A DNA stretch of 39,105 nt. Origin: Nitrospira sp. GTDB lineage: Bacteria; Nitrospirota; Nitrospiria; Nitrospirales; Nitrospiraceae. Below are positions 1-9,427 of this stretch, one piece after another. Below the pieces are notes generated by a model. It saw only the letters and a list, made by a program, of their open reading frames with translations. It was not told the origin of the DNA and ran no database searches. The stretch covers positions 1-39,105 of the forward strand of contig JACOEJ010000024.1 of assembly GCA_024998645.1 (NCBI GenBank), read 5' to 3'. How positions within the stretch are numbered: the stretch's first letter is position 1; every line of letters starts with the position of its first letter. The translations under genes and the position numbers were made by a program.

Positions 1-2
1 CT

Positions 3-125
3 CTGATCACGTGTATTGCGCTCGGTATTGTGATCAGCTGTCAACCTGATCAACCGCAAGAGCGGCAACAGAAACCGGACTGTTTTGACGATTGTAGACA
101 ACTTCAGATCGTCGGAAAGGAATAA
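3..125 (+). CDS. C-terminal part of a small lipoprotein-like protein (5' end outside window)
   Basis: An open frame enters from the left edge and ends with TAA at 123-125, giving 40 residues. It opens with a hydrophobic stretch ending in LGIVISC, which looks like a lipobox (V-I-S-C), followed by a short polar Gln/Asp-rich tail with two further cysteines. If the cysteine is lipidated, this is a very small lipoprotein whose first residues lie upstream of the window. I recognise no family. The frame is short and cut by the edge, so it could be chance; the lipobox-like signal is the only positive support. Confidence 0.4.
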   Translation: MITCIALGIVISCQPDQPQERQQKPDCFDDCRQLQIVGKE

Positions 126-269
126 GGCACCATGAACAAGTCAGTTGTTGTGCCTGACTCACATTGCTGTTGGTACAACATAGGAGGCAGGTCACCATCG
201 CCCGCTACCGCCGTCCGGCGATCAGGAACCGCCTTCGTGGCTGAGCTGACCGGGGGAAAGGAGTGCATC

Positions 270-704
270 ATGAAGACCTTCGGCATGCTCGTTCTCGTTC
301 TGTTCTGGATGCCGGTCCAGCTCCAGGCCGAAGACCTCGGCAATCTCAGCGCCAATCCCTTCGATGCCGATTCAACGGCCAATCCCTTCGGCAAAGGCAG
401 TCAGTTTGCGCCAAACGGGATCAACAATCCCTTCAGTCCCTACGGCAGTCCGTTCAGCAACAAGTCAGCGACCAATCCCTTCGCCACAGAGGCACCCAAA
501 CTTTATGACCAGCAGGGGAATTATCGGGGCAAGCTGAGCGCCAATCCGTTCGATCAGGACTCGACCAGCAACCAGTTCGGCCGCTACGGCTCGCCGTTTT
601 CACCCGACTCGCTGAATAACCAATTTGGCGCAGGGAATCCCTTCAGGCCTGATTCGCCGAACAATCCTTATGGGAGAGGGTGGAGGATTGAAGGAAGGAA
701 ATGA
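270..704 (+). CDS. Small secreted Asn-Pro-Phe repeat protein
   Basis: A 144-residue protein of unknown function. The ATG at 270 is preceded by a strong GGAAAGGAG-type ribosome binding site about 7 nt away. It begins with a classical Sec signal peptide (residues 1-20, ending VQLQA). An upstream in-frame ATG at 132 would place that signal peptide internally, so it was rejected. The mature part is built of irregular repeats centred on N-P-F (six copies, plus N-Q-F, S-P-F and N-P-Y variants) separated by short Asp/Ser/Gly-rich linkers such as DADST, DQDST and SPDSLN. It has no cysteines or membrane segment and looks low-complexity or extended. A second protein of the same style is encoded at 10314-10625 on the far side of the restriction operon. 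I do not recognise a named family. Confidence 0.7.
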   Translation: MKTFGMLVLVLFWMPVQLQAEDLGNLSANPFDADSTANPFGKGSQFAPNGINNPFSPYGSPFSNKSATNPFATEAPKLYDQQGNYRGKLSANPFDQDSTSNQFGRYGSPFSPDSLNNQFGAGNPFRPDSPNNPYGRGWRIEGRK

Positions 705-735
705 GGTGATAGTACGTGGCCGGAGGCGGTCATGG

Positions 736-754
736 ACCTAGTAGATCTACTGGT
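736..754. promoter_or_regulatory. Palindrome upstream of hsdM (possible operator)
   Basis: The 12-bp sequence AGTAGATCTACT at 740-751 is a perfect palindrome. It is flanked by ACC on one side and GGT on the other, offset by one T, which extends the symmetry. It lies about 130 nt upstream of hsdM in an intergenic stretch of about 180 nt. A second, smaller inverted repeat (GCGGAA-TT-TTCCGC, 840-853) lies 28 nt before the hsdM start. Either could bind a dimeric regulator. No regulator gene is visible next to the operon, and no convincing -35/-10 pair was found here. Confidence 0.3.
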
Positions 755-881
755 GAAAGTATCTGTTTGAGACGCAATGCCAAGGATTATTTCCCTAAAA
801 GGCGGGGTGATTTCCTGGCAATAACAGGGTATTCTTCGCGCGGAATTTTCCGCTCTGCTTATTCTGGAAACCGACTCTTCT

Positions 882-3281
882 ATGGCTATCAAGAAATCCG
901 AACTCTACTCCTCCCTCTGGTCCAGTTGTGATGTGCTCCGCGGCGGCATGGATGCGAGTCAGTACAAGGACTACGTTCTTGTCCTGCTCTTCATTAAGTA
1001 CGTCAGTGACAAGTATGCCGGTCAGCCTTACGCCCCGATCACCATTCCCAAGGGCGCGAGCTTCAAGGACATGGTGGCGCTCAAGGGCAAGACGGACATC
1101 GGCGACCAGATCAATAAGAAGATCATCGCGCCGCTGGCGAACGCCAACAAGCTCTCCGACATGCCGGACTTCAACGATGCGAACAAGCTCGGCAGCGGCG
1201 ATGAAATGGTCAAGCGGCTGACCGACCTCATCGCCATTTTTGAGGACAAGCGACTCGACTTCTCAAAAAACCGCGCCGAAGGCGACGACATTCTGGGCGA
1301 TGCCTACGAATACCTCATGCGGCACTTCGCCACGGAGAGCGGCAAGAGCAAGGGGCAGTTTTATACGCCGGCTGAAGTCAGCCGCATCATCGCTCAGACC
1401 TTGGGCATTCGTGAGGCCAAGACCAGCCCGGACACCACCGTCTATGACCCCACCTGCGGGTCCGGCTCCTTATTGCTGAAAGTCGCGGACGAAGCGCGCA
1501 CGCCGGTGACCCTCTATGGCCAGGAGAAAGACGCCACCACGGCGGGCCTCGCGCGGATGAACATGATCCTCCACAATAACCCGACGGCGCTCATCGCGCA
1601 GGGCAATACACTGGCCGATCCTAAGTTCAAGGAGGGCGAACCGCTCAAGACGTTTAACTACGTCGTCGCCAATCCACCCTTCAGCGACAAACGGTGGAAC
1701 ACGGGGCTTAATCCGCTGAACGATCCCTACGAGCGGTTCCAGCCTTTCGGCGTGCCGCCCAACAAGCAAGGCGACTACGCTTATCTGCTGCATATCGTCC
1801 GCTCGCTCAAGAGCACCGGCAAAGGCGCCTGCATCCTGCCGCACGGCGTGCTGTCCCGGGGCAATGTTGAGGCCGACATCCGCCGCAACCTGATCCGCAA
1901 GGGCTACATCAAGGGCATCATCGGTCTGCCCGCCAATCTGTTTTACGGCACCGGTATTCCCGCCTGCATCGTGGTGGTGGATAAGCAGGACGCCCACACC
2001 CGCAAGGGCATCTTCATGATCGACGCCAGCGCCGGCTTTATGAAGGACGGTCCCAAGAACCGCCTTCGCGCCCAGGACATTCATCAGATCGTGGATGTGT
2101 TCAACAAGCGCCTCGACTTCCCGAAATACTCCCGCATGGTGAGCGTGGAGGAGATCGAAAAGAACGAATTCAACCTCAACCTGCCGCGCTACATCGACAG
2201 CCAGCAGGCGGAAGACCTGCAAGATATTGAAGGCCACCTGAATGGCGGCATCCCCAACGCGGATGTAGAAGCGCTTCAGCAGTACTGGGATGTATGCTCC
2301 AAGCTCCAACAAGCCCTATTTAAGGCTAACCGGCCAGGCTACCTCGACCTGGCTGTGGAAAAGTCGATGATCAAGTCCACGATCTACGAACATCCTGAAT
2401 TTGCCGCCTTCATCGGCAAGATGAACGCCCACTTCGCGACGTGGAAACAGAAGACTGCCAAGTTGCTCCGGGTACTGAAGACCGGCTGCCATCCGAAGGA
2501 ACTTATTGTCGCCCTGTCCGAAGACCTGCTTGCCCACTACGTCGGTCAGCCGCTCATCGATAAGTACGATGTCTATCAGCACTTCATGGACTACTGGGCC
2601 GAGACCATGCAGGATGATTGCTACCTGATTGCCACCGACGGTTGGAAAGCCGAGACGTACCGCATTGTTGAGAAGGACAAGAAGGGCAAGGAAAAGGATA
2701 AAGGCTGGACCTGTGATCTCGTGCCCAAGCCGCTCATCGTCGCCCGCTATTTTGCCAAGGAACAGGAAGCTATCGATCAACTCACGGCTGACTTGGAAGG
2801 TGTCACCGCCCGCCTTACGGAATTGGAGGAAGAGCAGGGCGGGGAAGAAGGGGCGTTCTCCGAACTCGACAAAGTGAACAAGGCCAATGTGGTGGCTCGG
2901 CTCAAAGAGATCGAGGGTGACAAGGATGCGAAGGATGAAGCGGCAGTGCTGAGCGAATGGTTGAAGCTCAATAGTGACGAGGCGGATCTCAAGAAGCGTC
3001 TCAAAGAGGCCGAGACATCGCTCGACGATAAGGCTTACGCCAAGTATCCAAAGCTCACCGAGGCTGAGATTAAGACGCTAGTGGTGGACGACAAATGGCT
3101 CTCCGCGTTGGATCGAGACATTCACGGCGAGATGGATCGTGTGAGCCAGCAACTCACCCAGCGGGTGAAAGAGCTAGCCGAGCGGTATGAGAGCCCAATG
3201 CCACAGATGGTCAACCGCGTGGCTGATTTGGAAGCCAAGGTGAACCGTCATCTGAAGAGGATGGGGTTCTCGTGGAAGTAA
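882..3281 (+). CDS. hsdM: Type I restriction-modification DNA methyltransferase subunit (HsdM), C-terminally extended
   Basis: N6-adenine DNA methyltransferase subunit of a type I restriction-modification enzyme, 799 residues. The N-terminal helical HsdM domain starts MAIKKSELYSSLW and contains the typical RGGMDASQYKDYVL stretch. The AdoMet motif DPTCGSG is at residues 189-195 and the catalytic NPPF at 264-267. Most HsdM proteins are about 500 residues. This one continues for roughly 300 more, with a Glu/Lys-rich, probably coiled-coil region around residues 630-720. It should pair with HsdS to methylate the target and protect the host. It is the first gene of the operon and overlaps hsdS by 10 nt. 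The start has only a weak ribosome binding site (CTGGAAAC), but the N-terminal sequence fits the family. Confidence 0.95.
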   Translation: MAIKKSELYSSLWSSCDVLRGGMDASQYKDYVLVLLFIKYVSDKYAGQPYAPITIPKGASFKDMVALKGKTDIGDQINKKIIAPLANANKLSDMPDFNDANKLGSGDEMVKRLTDLIAIFEDKRLDFSKNRAEGDDILGDAYEYLMRHFATESGKSKGQFYTPAEVSRIIAQTLGIREAKTSPDTTVYDPTCGSGSLLLKVADEARTPVTLYGQEKDATTAGLARMNMILHNNPTALIAQGNTLADPKFKEGEPLKTFNYVVANPPFSDKRWNTGLNPLNDPYERFQPFGVPPNKQGDYAYLLHIVRSLKSTGKGACILPHGVLSRGNVEADIRRNLIRKGYIKGIIGLPANLFYGTGIPACIVVVDKQDAHTRKGIFMIDASAGFMKDGPKNRLRAQDIHQIVDVFNKRLDFPKYSRMVSVEEIEKNEFNLNLPRYIDSQQAEDLQDIEGHLNGGIPNADVEALQQYWDVCSKLQQALFKANRPGYLDLAVEKSMIKSTIYEHPEFAAFIGKMNAHFATWKQKTAKLLRVLKTGCHPKELIVALSEDLLAHYVGQPLIDKYDVYQHFMDYWAETMQDDCYLIATDGWKAETYRIVEKDKKGKEKDKGWTCDLVPKPLIVARYFAKEQEAIDQLTADLEGVTARLTELEEEQGGEEGAFSELDKVNKANVVARLKEIEGDKDAKDEAAVLSEWLKLNSDEADLKKRLKEAETSLDDKAYAKYPKLTEAEIKTLVVDDKWLSALDRDIHGEMDRVSQQLTQRVKELAERYESPMPQMVNRVADLEAKVNRHLKRMGFSWK

Positions 3282-4420
3282 AGCCTGGCTACAAGAAGAC
3301 CGAGGTGGGGGTGATTCCGGACGATTGGATCGTCAGACTTCTCCCCGATGTTTGCCGCTTCCGGGGAGGAAAGGCGCACGAACAACACATTTCAGATTTG
3401 GGGAAGTTTGTATGTGTAAATTCCAAATTCATCTCGACAGATGGCAAGGTTCGCAAGCACTCAACTGCGAACTTTTGTTCTGCCAAGCGAGGTGACATCT
3501 TGATGGTTATGAGTGATTTGCCCAACGGCAAGGCGCTCGCAAAAGCCTATGTGGCTGATCAAGATAATCTGTATGCAGTTAATCAACGGATTTGCGCTCT
3601 CACTCCATATCGTGACGACTCGCGGTACCTTTACTATGTTCTCAATAGGAATCCCTATTTTCTAAAGTTCGATGATGGGGTTAATCAGACGCATCTGCTG
3701 AACCCGGTTTTTAAGAAGTGTCTACTTTCAGCTCCACCCACTAAAGCCGAACAAGAAGCCATCGCCGAGGTGTTGAGCGATGCGGATGCCCTCATTGATT
3801 CTCTGGAGCAAATCCTTGCCAAGAAACGCAATCTCAAACAAGGCGCTATGCTGGGACTCCTCACCGGCAAGAAACGCCTTCCGGGCTTCAGCGGGAAGTG
3901 GGAGGTGACGCGACTGGGGGATGTCTGTCGAATCACAACCGGTAAGAGAGATGTTAACGAAGGGAACCCCGAAGGCCAGTTTCCGTTCTTCACATGTTCA
4001 AGATCTCATACTTTCAGTGATTCATACTCGTTCGACACGGAAGCGATTTTAATTGCTGGGAATGGTGAAGTTGGAAATCTCCACTACTTTAAGGGCAAGT
4101 TCGAGGCTTACCAACGAACCTATGTATTATCGCAATTTTCCGGGCCTGTCGGTTATTTATGGCAGCAGCTGAGTGCTTATCTCGCAGACTCGTTGGGGTT
4201 AGGAAAAATCGGATCATCAATCCCCTATATCAAAATGGAGAGCCTTATCGGCTTTGAGTTCAACAGCCCCAAAGATGAGCCCGAACAAACCGCCATCGCC
4301 ACCATTCTCTCCGACATGGACGCCGAGATCGCCGCGCTGGAAGCAAAGCTCGCCAAAGCCCGCCAACTCAAGCAGGGCATGATGCAGGAACTGCTCACAG
4401 GGAGGATTCGGCTGGTATGA
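3272..4420 (+). CDS. hsdS: Type I restriction enzyme specificity subunit (HsdS)
   Basis: DNA sequence-recognition subunit, 382 residues, starting at GTG inside the end of hsdM (10-nt overlap, GAGGATGGGG upstream). It has the classical two-half design. Target-recognition domain 1 is followed by a conserved helix (AIAEVLSDADALIDSLEQ, then KKRNLKQGAMLGLLTGKKRL). Target-recognition domain 2 is followed by a matching helix (AIATILSDMDAEIAALE, then KARQLKQGMMQELLTGRIRL). The two spacer helices are near-repeats that set the distance between the two half-sites. The target-recognition parts are visibly richer in A+T than hsdM, as is usual for exchanged recognition domains. The recognised DNA site cannot be read from the sequence. 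Confidence 0.95.
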   Translation: MEVKPGYKKTEVGVIPDDWIVRLLPDVCRFRGGKAHEQHISDLGKFVCVNSKFISTDGKVRKHSTANFCSAKRGDILMVMSDLPNGKALAKAYVADQDNLYAVNQRICALTPYRDDSRYLYYVLNRNPYFLKFDDGVNQTHLLNPVFKKCLLSAPPTKAEQEAIAEVLSDADALIDSLEQILAKKRNLKQGAMLGLLTGKKRLPGFSGKWEVTRLGDVCRITTGKRDVNEGNPEGQFPFFTCSRSHTFSDSYSFDTEAILIAGNGEVGNLHYFKGKFEAYQRTYVLSQFSGPVGYLWQQLSAYLADSLGLGKIGSSIPYIKMESLIGFEFNSPKDEPEQTAIATILSDMDAEIAALEAKLAKARQLKQGMMQELLTGRIRLV

Positions 4421-6288
4421 GTACCATCACACCGCATTACCGAAGCGTTCAACTGCTTCTCCAAAGCCAGTCATTCTCGATCGATGAATACCAACGCGAG
4501 TACAAATGGGAAAAGGAGCACATTGACGAGCTTCTTTCTGACTTGCAGGACAAGTTTCTGAGTTGCTATAGGCCAGGAGATGACACCAAGAAGGTCAGTA
4601 GCTACGAGGAGTATTTTCTTGGCTCGATCATCGTTAGCAAGCGAAATGGCAAGAATTATCTGATTGACGGGCAGCAGCGCGTCACATCTCTTACCTTGTT
4701 GCTGATCTGTCTGTATCGAGCGGCAAAAGTAAAGAATCTTCCGGTTATTCAGACCATTGCTCCCCTGATTTTTAGCGACAATCTTGGCGAACCCAAATTC
4801 AACCTCGATATCCCAGAGCGACTACCAGTAATCGAGGCACTCTTCAAAGGCGAGCCCTTCAGCCCTGACGGGAAGGACGAATCTATACAGACCATGTATG
4901 CGCGCTATGGAAATATCGAACAGAATGACCTCATTGCCGATTTGGACGATATGCTCCCGCATTTCGCCTATTGGCTGATGACCAAGGTGGGACTTATCGA
5001 GATCTCTACAGACAACGATAATTACGCCTACGCGATCTTCGAGACAATGAACGACCGGGGAAAACCATTGAGCCCCGTCGATATGCTGAAAGCTTACCTG
5101 CTTGCACCAGTTGACGATGCAGATAAGCGACGTAAGGCCAACGATGTCTGGAAGAAGCACGTACTGGATCTTATTTCATGGCATGGTGAACACGAAGCTG
5201 AACGTGACGCGAATTGCATCAAAGCTTGGTTTCGGGCCCAATTTGCTGAAACAATCCGCGATCGTGAAGCTGGGGCTATGGATAAGGACTGGGAGCTGAT
5301 CGGCTCAGCCTTTCATCGCTGGGTAAGGGACAACCGCCACCGCTTGAATCTGGGAGCACAAGTTGAAAACCTGACGTTGATGACGACATCTTTTCCATTT
5401 TTTGCGAAAGCCTATCAATGTATTCTCAACGCGAGTCACCGCTATACCGGGGGAATGGAGGCCGTATTCTATAACGCGCACAATGACTTTACGTGGCAGA
5501 ATACGGTTCTGCTTGCTTCTTTGGTCACCTCGGACGATGACGAAACCGTCCGGCGTAAAATCGCAGTAACAGCCACGTACCTTGATGTCTGGCTGATGAG
5601 GCGAGTTGTTAACTACATCCGGGTTGGCTACTCAACCACATCGTATGCGATGTGGCGTCTGTGTCTCGACATTCGAGGCAAGTCGCTTGCTGAGTTGGTT
5701 GATCTCCTTTCGCAGAAGCTCGCTGCCGATGAAGTGACTTTCAAGGGCAGTCCGAAAAAAGGACGCGGAGGCATAGGGGAGCTTGCACTCAATCAGTTCA
5801 GTCGCCGCTATATTTTCCATCTACTAGCTCGTATTACCGCTTTTACCGAAGCAAGATCGGGACGGGCGGATTCGTTCGACAAGTATGTCGATCGTAAGGT
5901 TCCAAATCCTTTCGACATTGAGCATATCTGGGCAGAGGATTATTCCAGGCATGGGGCTGGCTTCGACTCGTCCCAAGAATTTCAGGAATGGCGAAACCAT
6001 GTCGCTTCTCTGTTGTTGTTGCCTGCAGATGTTAACCGAAGCCTGCAGGCCAAGTCCTACCAAGAGAAATGTCCGCATTACGCAAAACAGAATTTCTACG
6101 CAGCAAGTCTAGCCCCATCTGCGTATCAACATCAGCCCCAGTTTGAAGCGTTTCGAACCGCGCATAACCTGCCTTTTAATTCGTTCACAGTATTTGGAAA
6201 AAAAGAACAGCAGGAGCGCCGGGAATTGGTGAGCGCTCTCGTAAATCTGGTGTGGTCCCCAGAAAGATTGAAGAAAGCGGCTGAATGA
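4417..6288 (+). CDS. DUF262/DUF1524 protein, GmrSD-like (type IV restriction-type) nuclease
   Basis: A 623-residue protein with the architecture of GmrSD-type modification-dependent nucleases. The N-terminal DUF262 (ParB/Srx-like NTPase) domain shows IDEYQREYKWE and the hallmark LIDGQQR with D84-G-Q-Q-R88. The C-terminal DUF1524 HNH-type nuclease domain shows FDIEHIW with E502-H503, and downstream the typical N-H-V-A-S-L-L-L-L-P...N stretch. By family knowledge GmrSD cleaves modified phage DNA. Here the gene is embedded between hsdS and hsdR, with a 4-nt ATGA overlap on each side, so it is surely co-translated with the type I system. Its base composition is more A+T-rich than hsdM and hsdR. 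It may be an independent second defence layer or an accessory to the type I enzyme; the sequence does not say which. Confidence 0.88.
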   Translation: MSTITPHYRSVQLLLQSQSFSIDEYQREYKWEKEHIDELLSDLQDKFLSCYRPGDDTKKVSSYEEYFLGSIIVSKRNGKNYLIDGQQRVTSLTLLLICLYRAAKVKNLPVIQTIAPLIFSDNLGEPKFNLDIPERLPVIEALFKGEPFSPDGKDESIQTMYARYGNIEQNDLIADLDDMLPHFAYWLMTKVGLIEISTDNDNYAYAIFETMNDRGKPLSPVDMLKAYLLAPVDDADKRRKANDVWKKHVLDLISWHGEHEAERDANCIKAWFRAQFAETIRDREAGAMDKDWELIGSAFHRWVRDNRHRLNLGAQVENLTLMTTSFPFFAKAYQCILNASHRYTGGMEAVFYNAHNDFTWQNTVLLASLVTSDDDETVRRKIAVTATYLDVWLMRRVVNYIRVGYSTTSYAMWRLCLDIRGKSLAELVDLLSQKLAADEVTFKGSPKKGRGGIGELALNQFSRRYIFHLLARITAFTEARSGRADSFDKYVDRKVPNPFDIEHIWAEDYSRHGAGFDSSQEFQEWRNHVASLLLLPADVNRSLQAKSYQEKCPHYAKQNFYAASLAPSAYQHQPQFEAFRTAHNLPFNSFTVFGKKEQQERRELVSALVNLVWSPERLKKAAE

Positions 6289-9200
6289 GCAACATTGGTC
6301 AACCCGAACGTGCCACGCAGAACCGCGTCATTGCTATGTTCCAAGGTGAGCTGGGCTACCGCTATCTCGGCGACTGGACCGATCGGGAAGGGAACAGCAA
6401 TATCGAAGAAGGGCTGTTGAGCGATTATCTGACCAAGTCGGGTTACACCCCGGCACAGATCAGCCGGGCGTTGTACCTGCTGAAGACCGAGGCGGACAAT
6501 CATAGCCGCAATCTCTACGGAAACAACCAGGCCGTCTACAAGCTTCTGCGTTACGGGGTGCCGGTCAAGACCGAGGCGGGTAAGGTCACGGAGACCGTTC
6601 ACCTCATTAATTGGCGCGAGCCGGGGGAGAACGACTTTGCCATCGCCGAAGAAGTCACGCTAACAGGCAACCACGAGCGGCGGCCTGACCTTGTGCTGTA
6701 TGTGAACGGTATTGCGGTGGCCGTGATCGAGCTGAAGAACAGCCGCGTGTCCATCGGTGACGGCATCCGGCAGCTGCTTTCCAATCAACAGCAAGAGTTC
6801 AACGAATGGTTCTTCTCTACCGTCCAGATTGTTTTTGCGGGCAACGATTCCGAAGGGTTGCAATACGGCACCATTCGCACGCCGGAGAAGTATTTCCTCA
6901 CATGGAAAGAGGATGAGCAAGACAACCGCCGTTTCAAACTGGACAAGTACTTACTCAAGATGTGTGCGAAGGACCGGCTGATCGAGCTGATGCACGACTT
7001 TGTGCTCTTCGACAACGGGGTGAAGAAGCTGCCGCGGGTGCATCAGTATTTCGGCATGAAGGCCGCGCAGGCCTCGGTGCGTCAGCGAGAGGGCGGCATC
7101 ATTTGGCATACGCAAGGAAGCGGCAAGAGTATCGTGATGGTACTGCTGGCCAAGTGGATTCTGGAGAACAACCCCCACGCCCGTGTGGCCATTGTCACTG
7201 ACCGCGACGAACTGGATAAGCAGATCGAACGGGTCTTTACGGACGTTGGCGAACCGATCAAACGCACCAGCAGCGGCCGCGACCTGATGAGCCGACTCGG
7301 CCAGGCGACGCCGCGCCTGCTCTGCTCACTCGTCCACAAGTTCGGTCGCAAGGACGTGGACGATTTCGACGCCTTCATCAAGGAGCTGGAGGCCCAGCCC
7401 AGCCAGACGGTGGGCGAGGTGTTCGTGTTCGTGGACGAGTGCCACCGCACGCAGAGCGGCAAGCTCCACCGGGTGATGAAGGCCCTCATGCCGAATGCCG
7501 TCTTCATCGGGTTCACCGGGACACCCTTGTTGGCGAAGGATCGGGCCACCAGCCACGAAGTGTTTGGCCGGTACATCCACACCTACAAGTTCAGCGAGGG
7601 AGTGGAGGACGGGGTGGTGCTCGATTTGGTCTATGAGGCGCGGGACATCGACCAGCACCTGGGCTCTCAAGAGAAGATCGATGCCTGGTTTGAGGCCAAG
7701 ACCAAGGGGCTGAACGACTGGCAAAAAGACGAGCTGAAGAAACAATGGGGGACGATGCAGCAGGTGCTCAGCTCCAAAGCCCGCATGGATCGGGTGGTGA
7801 GCGATATCGTCTTCGACTTCAGTGTGAAACCGCGTCTGTCCAGCGAACGGGGGAATGCCATCCTCGTGGCATCAAGTATCTACGAGGCGACCAAGTACTT
7901 CGGGCTTTTCCAAAAGACACCCTTCAAGGGCAAGTGTGCGGTGGTGACCTCCTATAATCCGCAAGCTCAGGATGTGACGAAGGAAGAAGTCGGCGCGAAC
8001 ACGGAAACCGACAGGCAGTTCATCTTCAACACCTATACTGAGTTGCTGAAAGGTGTTGATCCGAAGCCGGGCATGACCAAAACAGAAACCTATGAGGAAT
8101 GGGCGAAGGCCCTCTTTACGAAAGAACCGGCGAACATGAAGCTGCTGGTGGTGGTGGACAAGCTGCTCACCGGCTTCGACGCGCCGCCTTGTACCTATCT
8201 CTATATCGACAAGTCGATGCAGGACCACGGATTATTCCAGGCCATCTGCCGGACCAATCGGCTCGACGGCGAGGACAAGGAATTCGGCTACATCGTGGAC
8301 TATAAGGACTTGTTCAAGAAGCTGGTGAACGAGAAGGGCACCGGCGCGCTACAAGTCTATAGCTCCGAATTGGATCACAGCGCCGGGGGCGTTGCTCCCG
8401 AGGTGCTGCTGCAAGACCGGCTGAAGAAAGGCAAAGAACGGCTCGATCATGCCATAGAGACTCTTGATCTCCTCTGCGAGCCGGTGAAACCGCCGAAAGG
8501 GGAGCTGGAGCATATCCACTATTTCTGTGGAAATACTGAAATTCCAGCCGACCTCCAAGAACGGGAGCCGCAGCGGGCCGCACTCTACAAGGCGACTGTT
8601 GGCCTCCTACGCGCGTACGCCAATATTGCCGATGAACTTGATCTAGCCGGCTACAGTGCGGCCGACGTTGGCCGCATCAAGCAGCACATGGACCGGTATC
8701 TGAATGTCCGTGAGATTGTCCGGAAGGCCAGCGGGGAGAGTCTCGACCTCAAGGCCTATGAAGCCGACATGCGCCACCTCATCGATACCTATATCGAGGC
8801 GGATGAGCCGAGAAAGATTTCACCCTTTGACGAGTTGCCCTTACTGGACCTTATCGTCAAGACCGGGATCGGGAATGCGATTGCGACCCAACTCGGTGGG
8901 TTGAGAGGCAACAAGGATGCAATTGCCGAGACTATCGAGAACAACGTCCGCCGAAAGATCATCAAGGAGCATCTGAGTGATCCCGCCTACTACGAGAAAA
9001 TGTCGGCGCTGTTGGACGAGATTATCACCGCTCGTAAGGCCAAGGCCGTTGAGTATGAGCAATATCTAAAGCGCATCGCTGAATTGGCTAAAAAGGTGGA
9101 GGCGGGGCAGGCGGAGGATACGCCTGAGCCGCTCAAAAAGAGCCCGGCTCTGCGGGCGCTGTACAACAACCTCAAGGCAGTTCATGGAGTATATCCGGAA

Positions 9201-9425
9201 GCTGATCGGGCGGCGGAAGCGCAGGCCGACTACCAGACGGCCAATGATCCGACATTGCGGCTGGTGCTAAAGCTCGATGAAGCGGTTCGAAAGGTGCGCC
9301 CCGATGGCTGGCGAGGAGTTCAGACACGCGAGCAAGTGATCAAGCAGGCGCTGTATGACGTGCTGCTTGATGAGGCTGAAGTCGAGCGCATCTTCCTCAT
9401 TATCAAAGCGCAGAAAGAATACTGA
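6285..9425 (+). CDS. hsdR: Type I restriction endonuclease subunit (HsdR)
   Basis: The 1046-residue motor and nuclease subunit. The N-terminal PD-(D/E)xK nuclease is visible as RRPD135 ... E149-L-K151. The SF2 translocase follows: Walker A HTQGSGKS at 275-282, DECH box VDECHR at 383-388, and motif III GFTGTPLL soon after. Later helicase motifs include DKLLTGFDAP and the QAICRTNR stretch. Length and order are normal for HsdR, and no frameshift or missing catalytic residue is seen. It would cleave unmodified DNA after translocation, together with HsdM and HsdS. It overlaps the GmrSD-like gene by 4 nt and is followed 2 nt later by the metallopeptidase gene, so all five genes probably share a transcript. 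Confidence 0.96.
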   Translation: MSNIGQPERATQNRVIAMFQGELGYRYLGDWTDREGNSNIEEGLLSDYLTKSGYTPAQISRALYLLKTEADNHSRNLYGNNQAVYKLLRYGVPVKTEAGKVTETVHLINWREPGENDFAIAEEVTLTGNHERRPDLVLYVNGIAVAVIELKNSRVSIGDGIRQLLSNQQQEFNEWFFSTVQIVFAGNDSEGLQYGTIRTPEKYFLTWKEDEQDNRRFKLDKYLLKMCAKDRLIELMHDFVLFDNGVKKLPRVHQYFGMKAAQASVRQREGGIIWHTQGSGKSIVMVLLAKWILENNPHARVAIVTDRDELDKQIERVFTDVGEPIKRTSSGRDLMSRLGQATPRLLCSLVHKFGRKDVDDFDAFIKELEAQPSQTVGEVFVFVDECHRTQSGKLHRVMKALMPNAVFIGFTGTPLLAKDRATSHEVFGRYIHTYKFSEGVEDGVVLDLVYEARDIDQHLGSQEKIDAWFEAKTKGLNDWQKDELKKQWGTMQQVLSSKARMDRVVSDIVFDFSVKPRLSSERGNAILVASSIYEATKYFGLFQKTPFKGKCAVVTSYNPQAQDVTKEEVGANTETDRQFIFNTYTELLKGVDPKPGMTKTETYEEWAKALFTKEPANMKLLVVVDKLLTGFDAPPCTYLYIDKSMQDHGLFQAICRTNRLDGEDKEFGYIVDYKDLFKKLVNEKGTGALQVYSSELDHSAGGVAPEVLLQDRLKKGKERLDHAIETLDLLCEPVKPPKGELEHIHYFCGNTEIPADLQEREPQRAALYKATVGLLRAYANIADELDLAGYSAADVGRIKQHMDRYLNVREIVRKASGESLDLKAYEADMRHLIDTYIEADEPRKISPFDELPLLDLIVKTGIGNAIATQLGGLRGNKDAIAETIENNVRRKIIKEHLSDPAYYEKMSALLDEIITARKAKAVEYEQYLKRIAELAKKVEAGQAEDTPEPLKKSPALRALYNNLKAVHGVYPEADRAAEAQADYQTANDPTLRLVLKLDEAVRKVRPDGWRGVQTREQVIKQALYDVLLDEAEVERIFLIIKAQKEY

Positions 9426-9427
9426 CG

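Noticed and set aside
132..269. N-terminal extension of the first Asn-Pro-Phe protein to ATG 132
   Set aside because: It would bury an obvious signal peptide and ribosome binding site at 253-270 inside the protein.
1470..2312. 280-codon minus-strand open frame inside hsdM
   Set aside because: Antisense shadow of a GC-rich gene with strong methyltransferase motifs; no ribosome binding site or recognisable domain.
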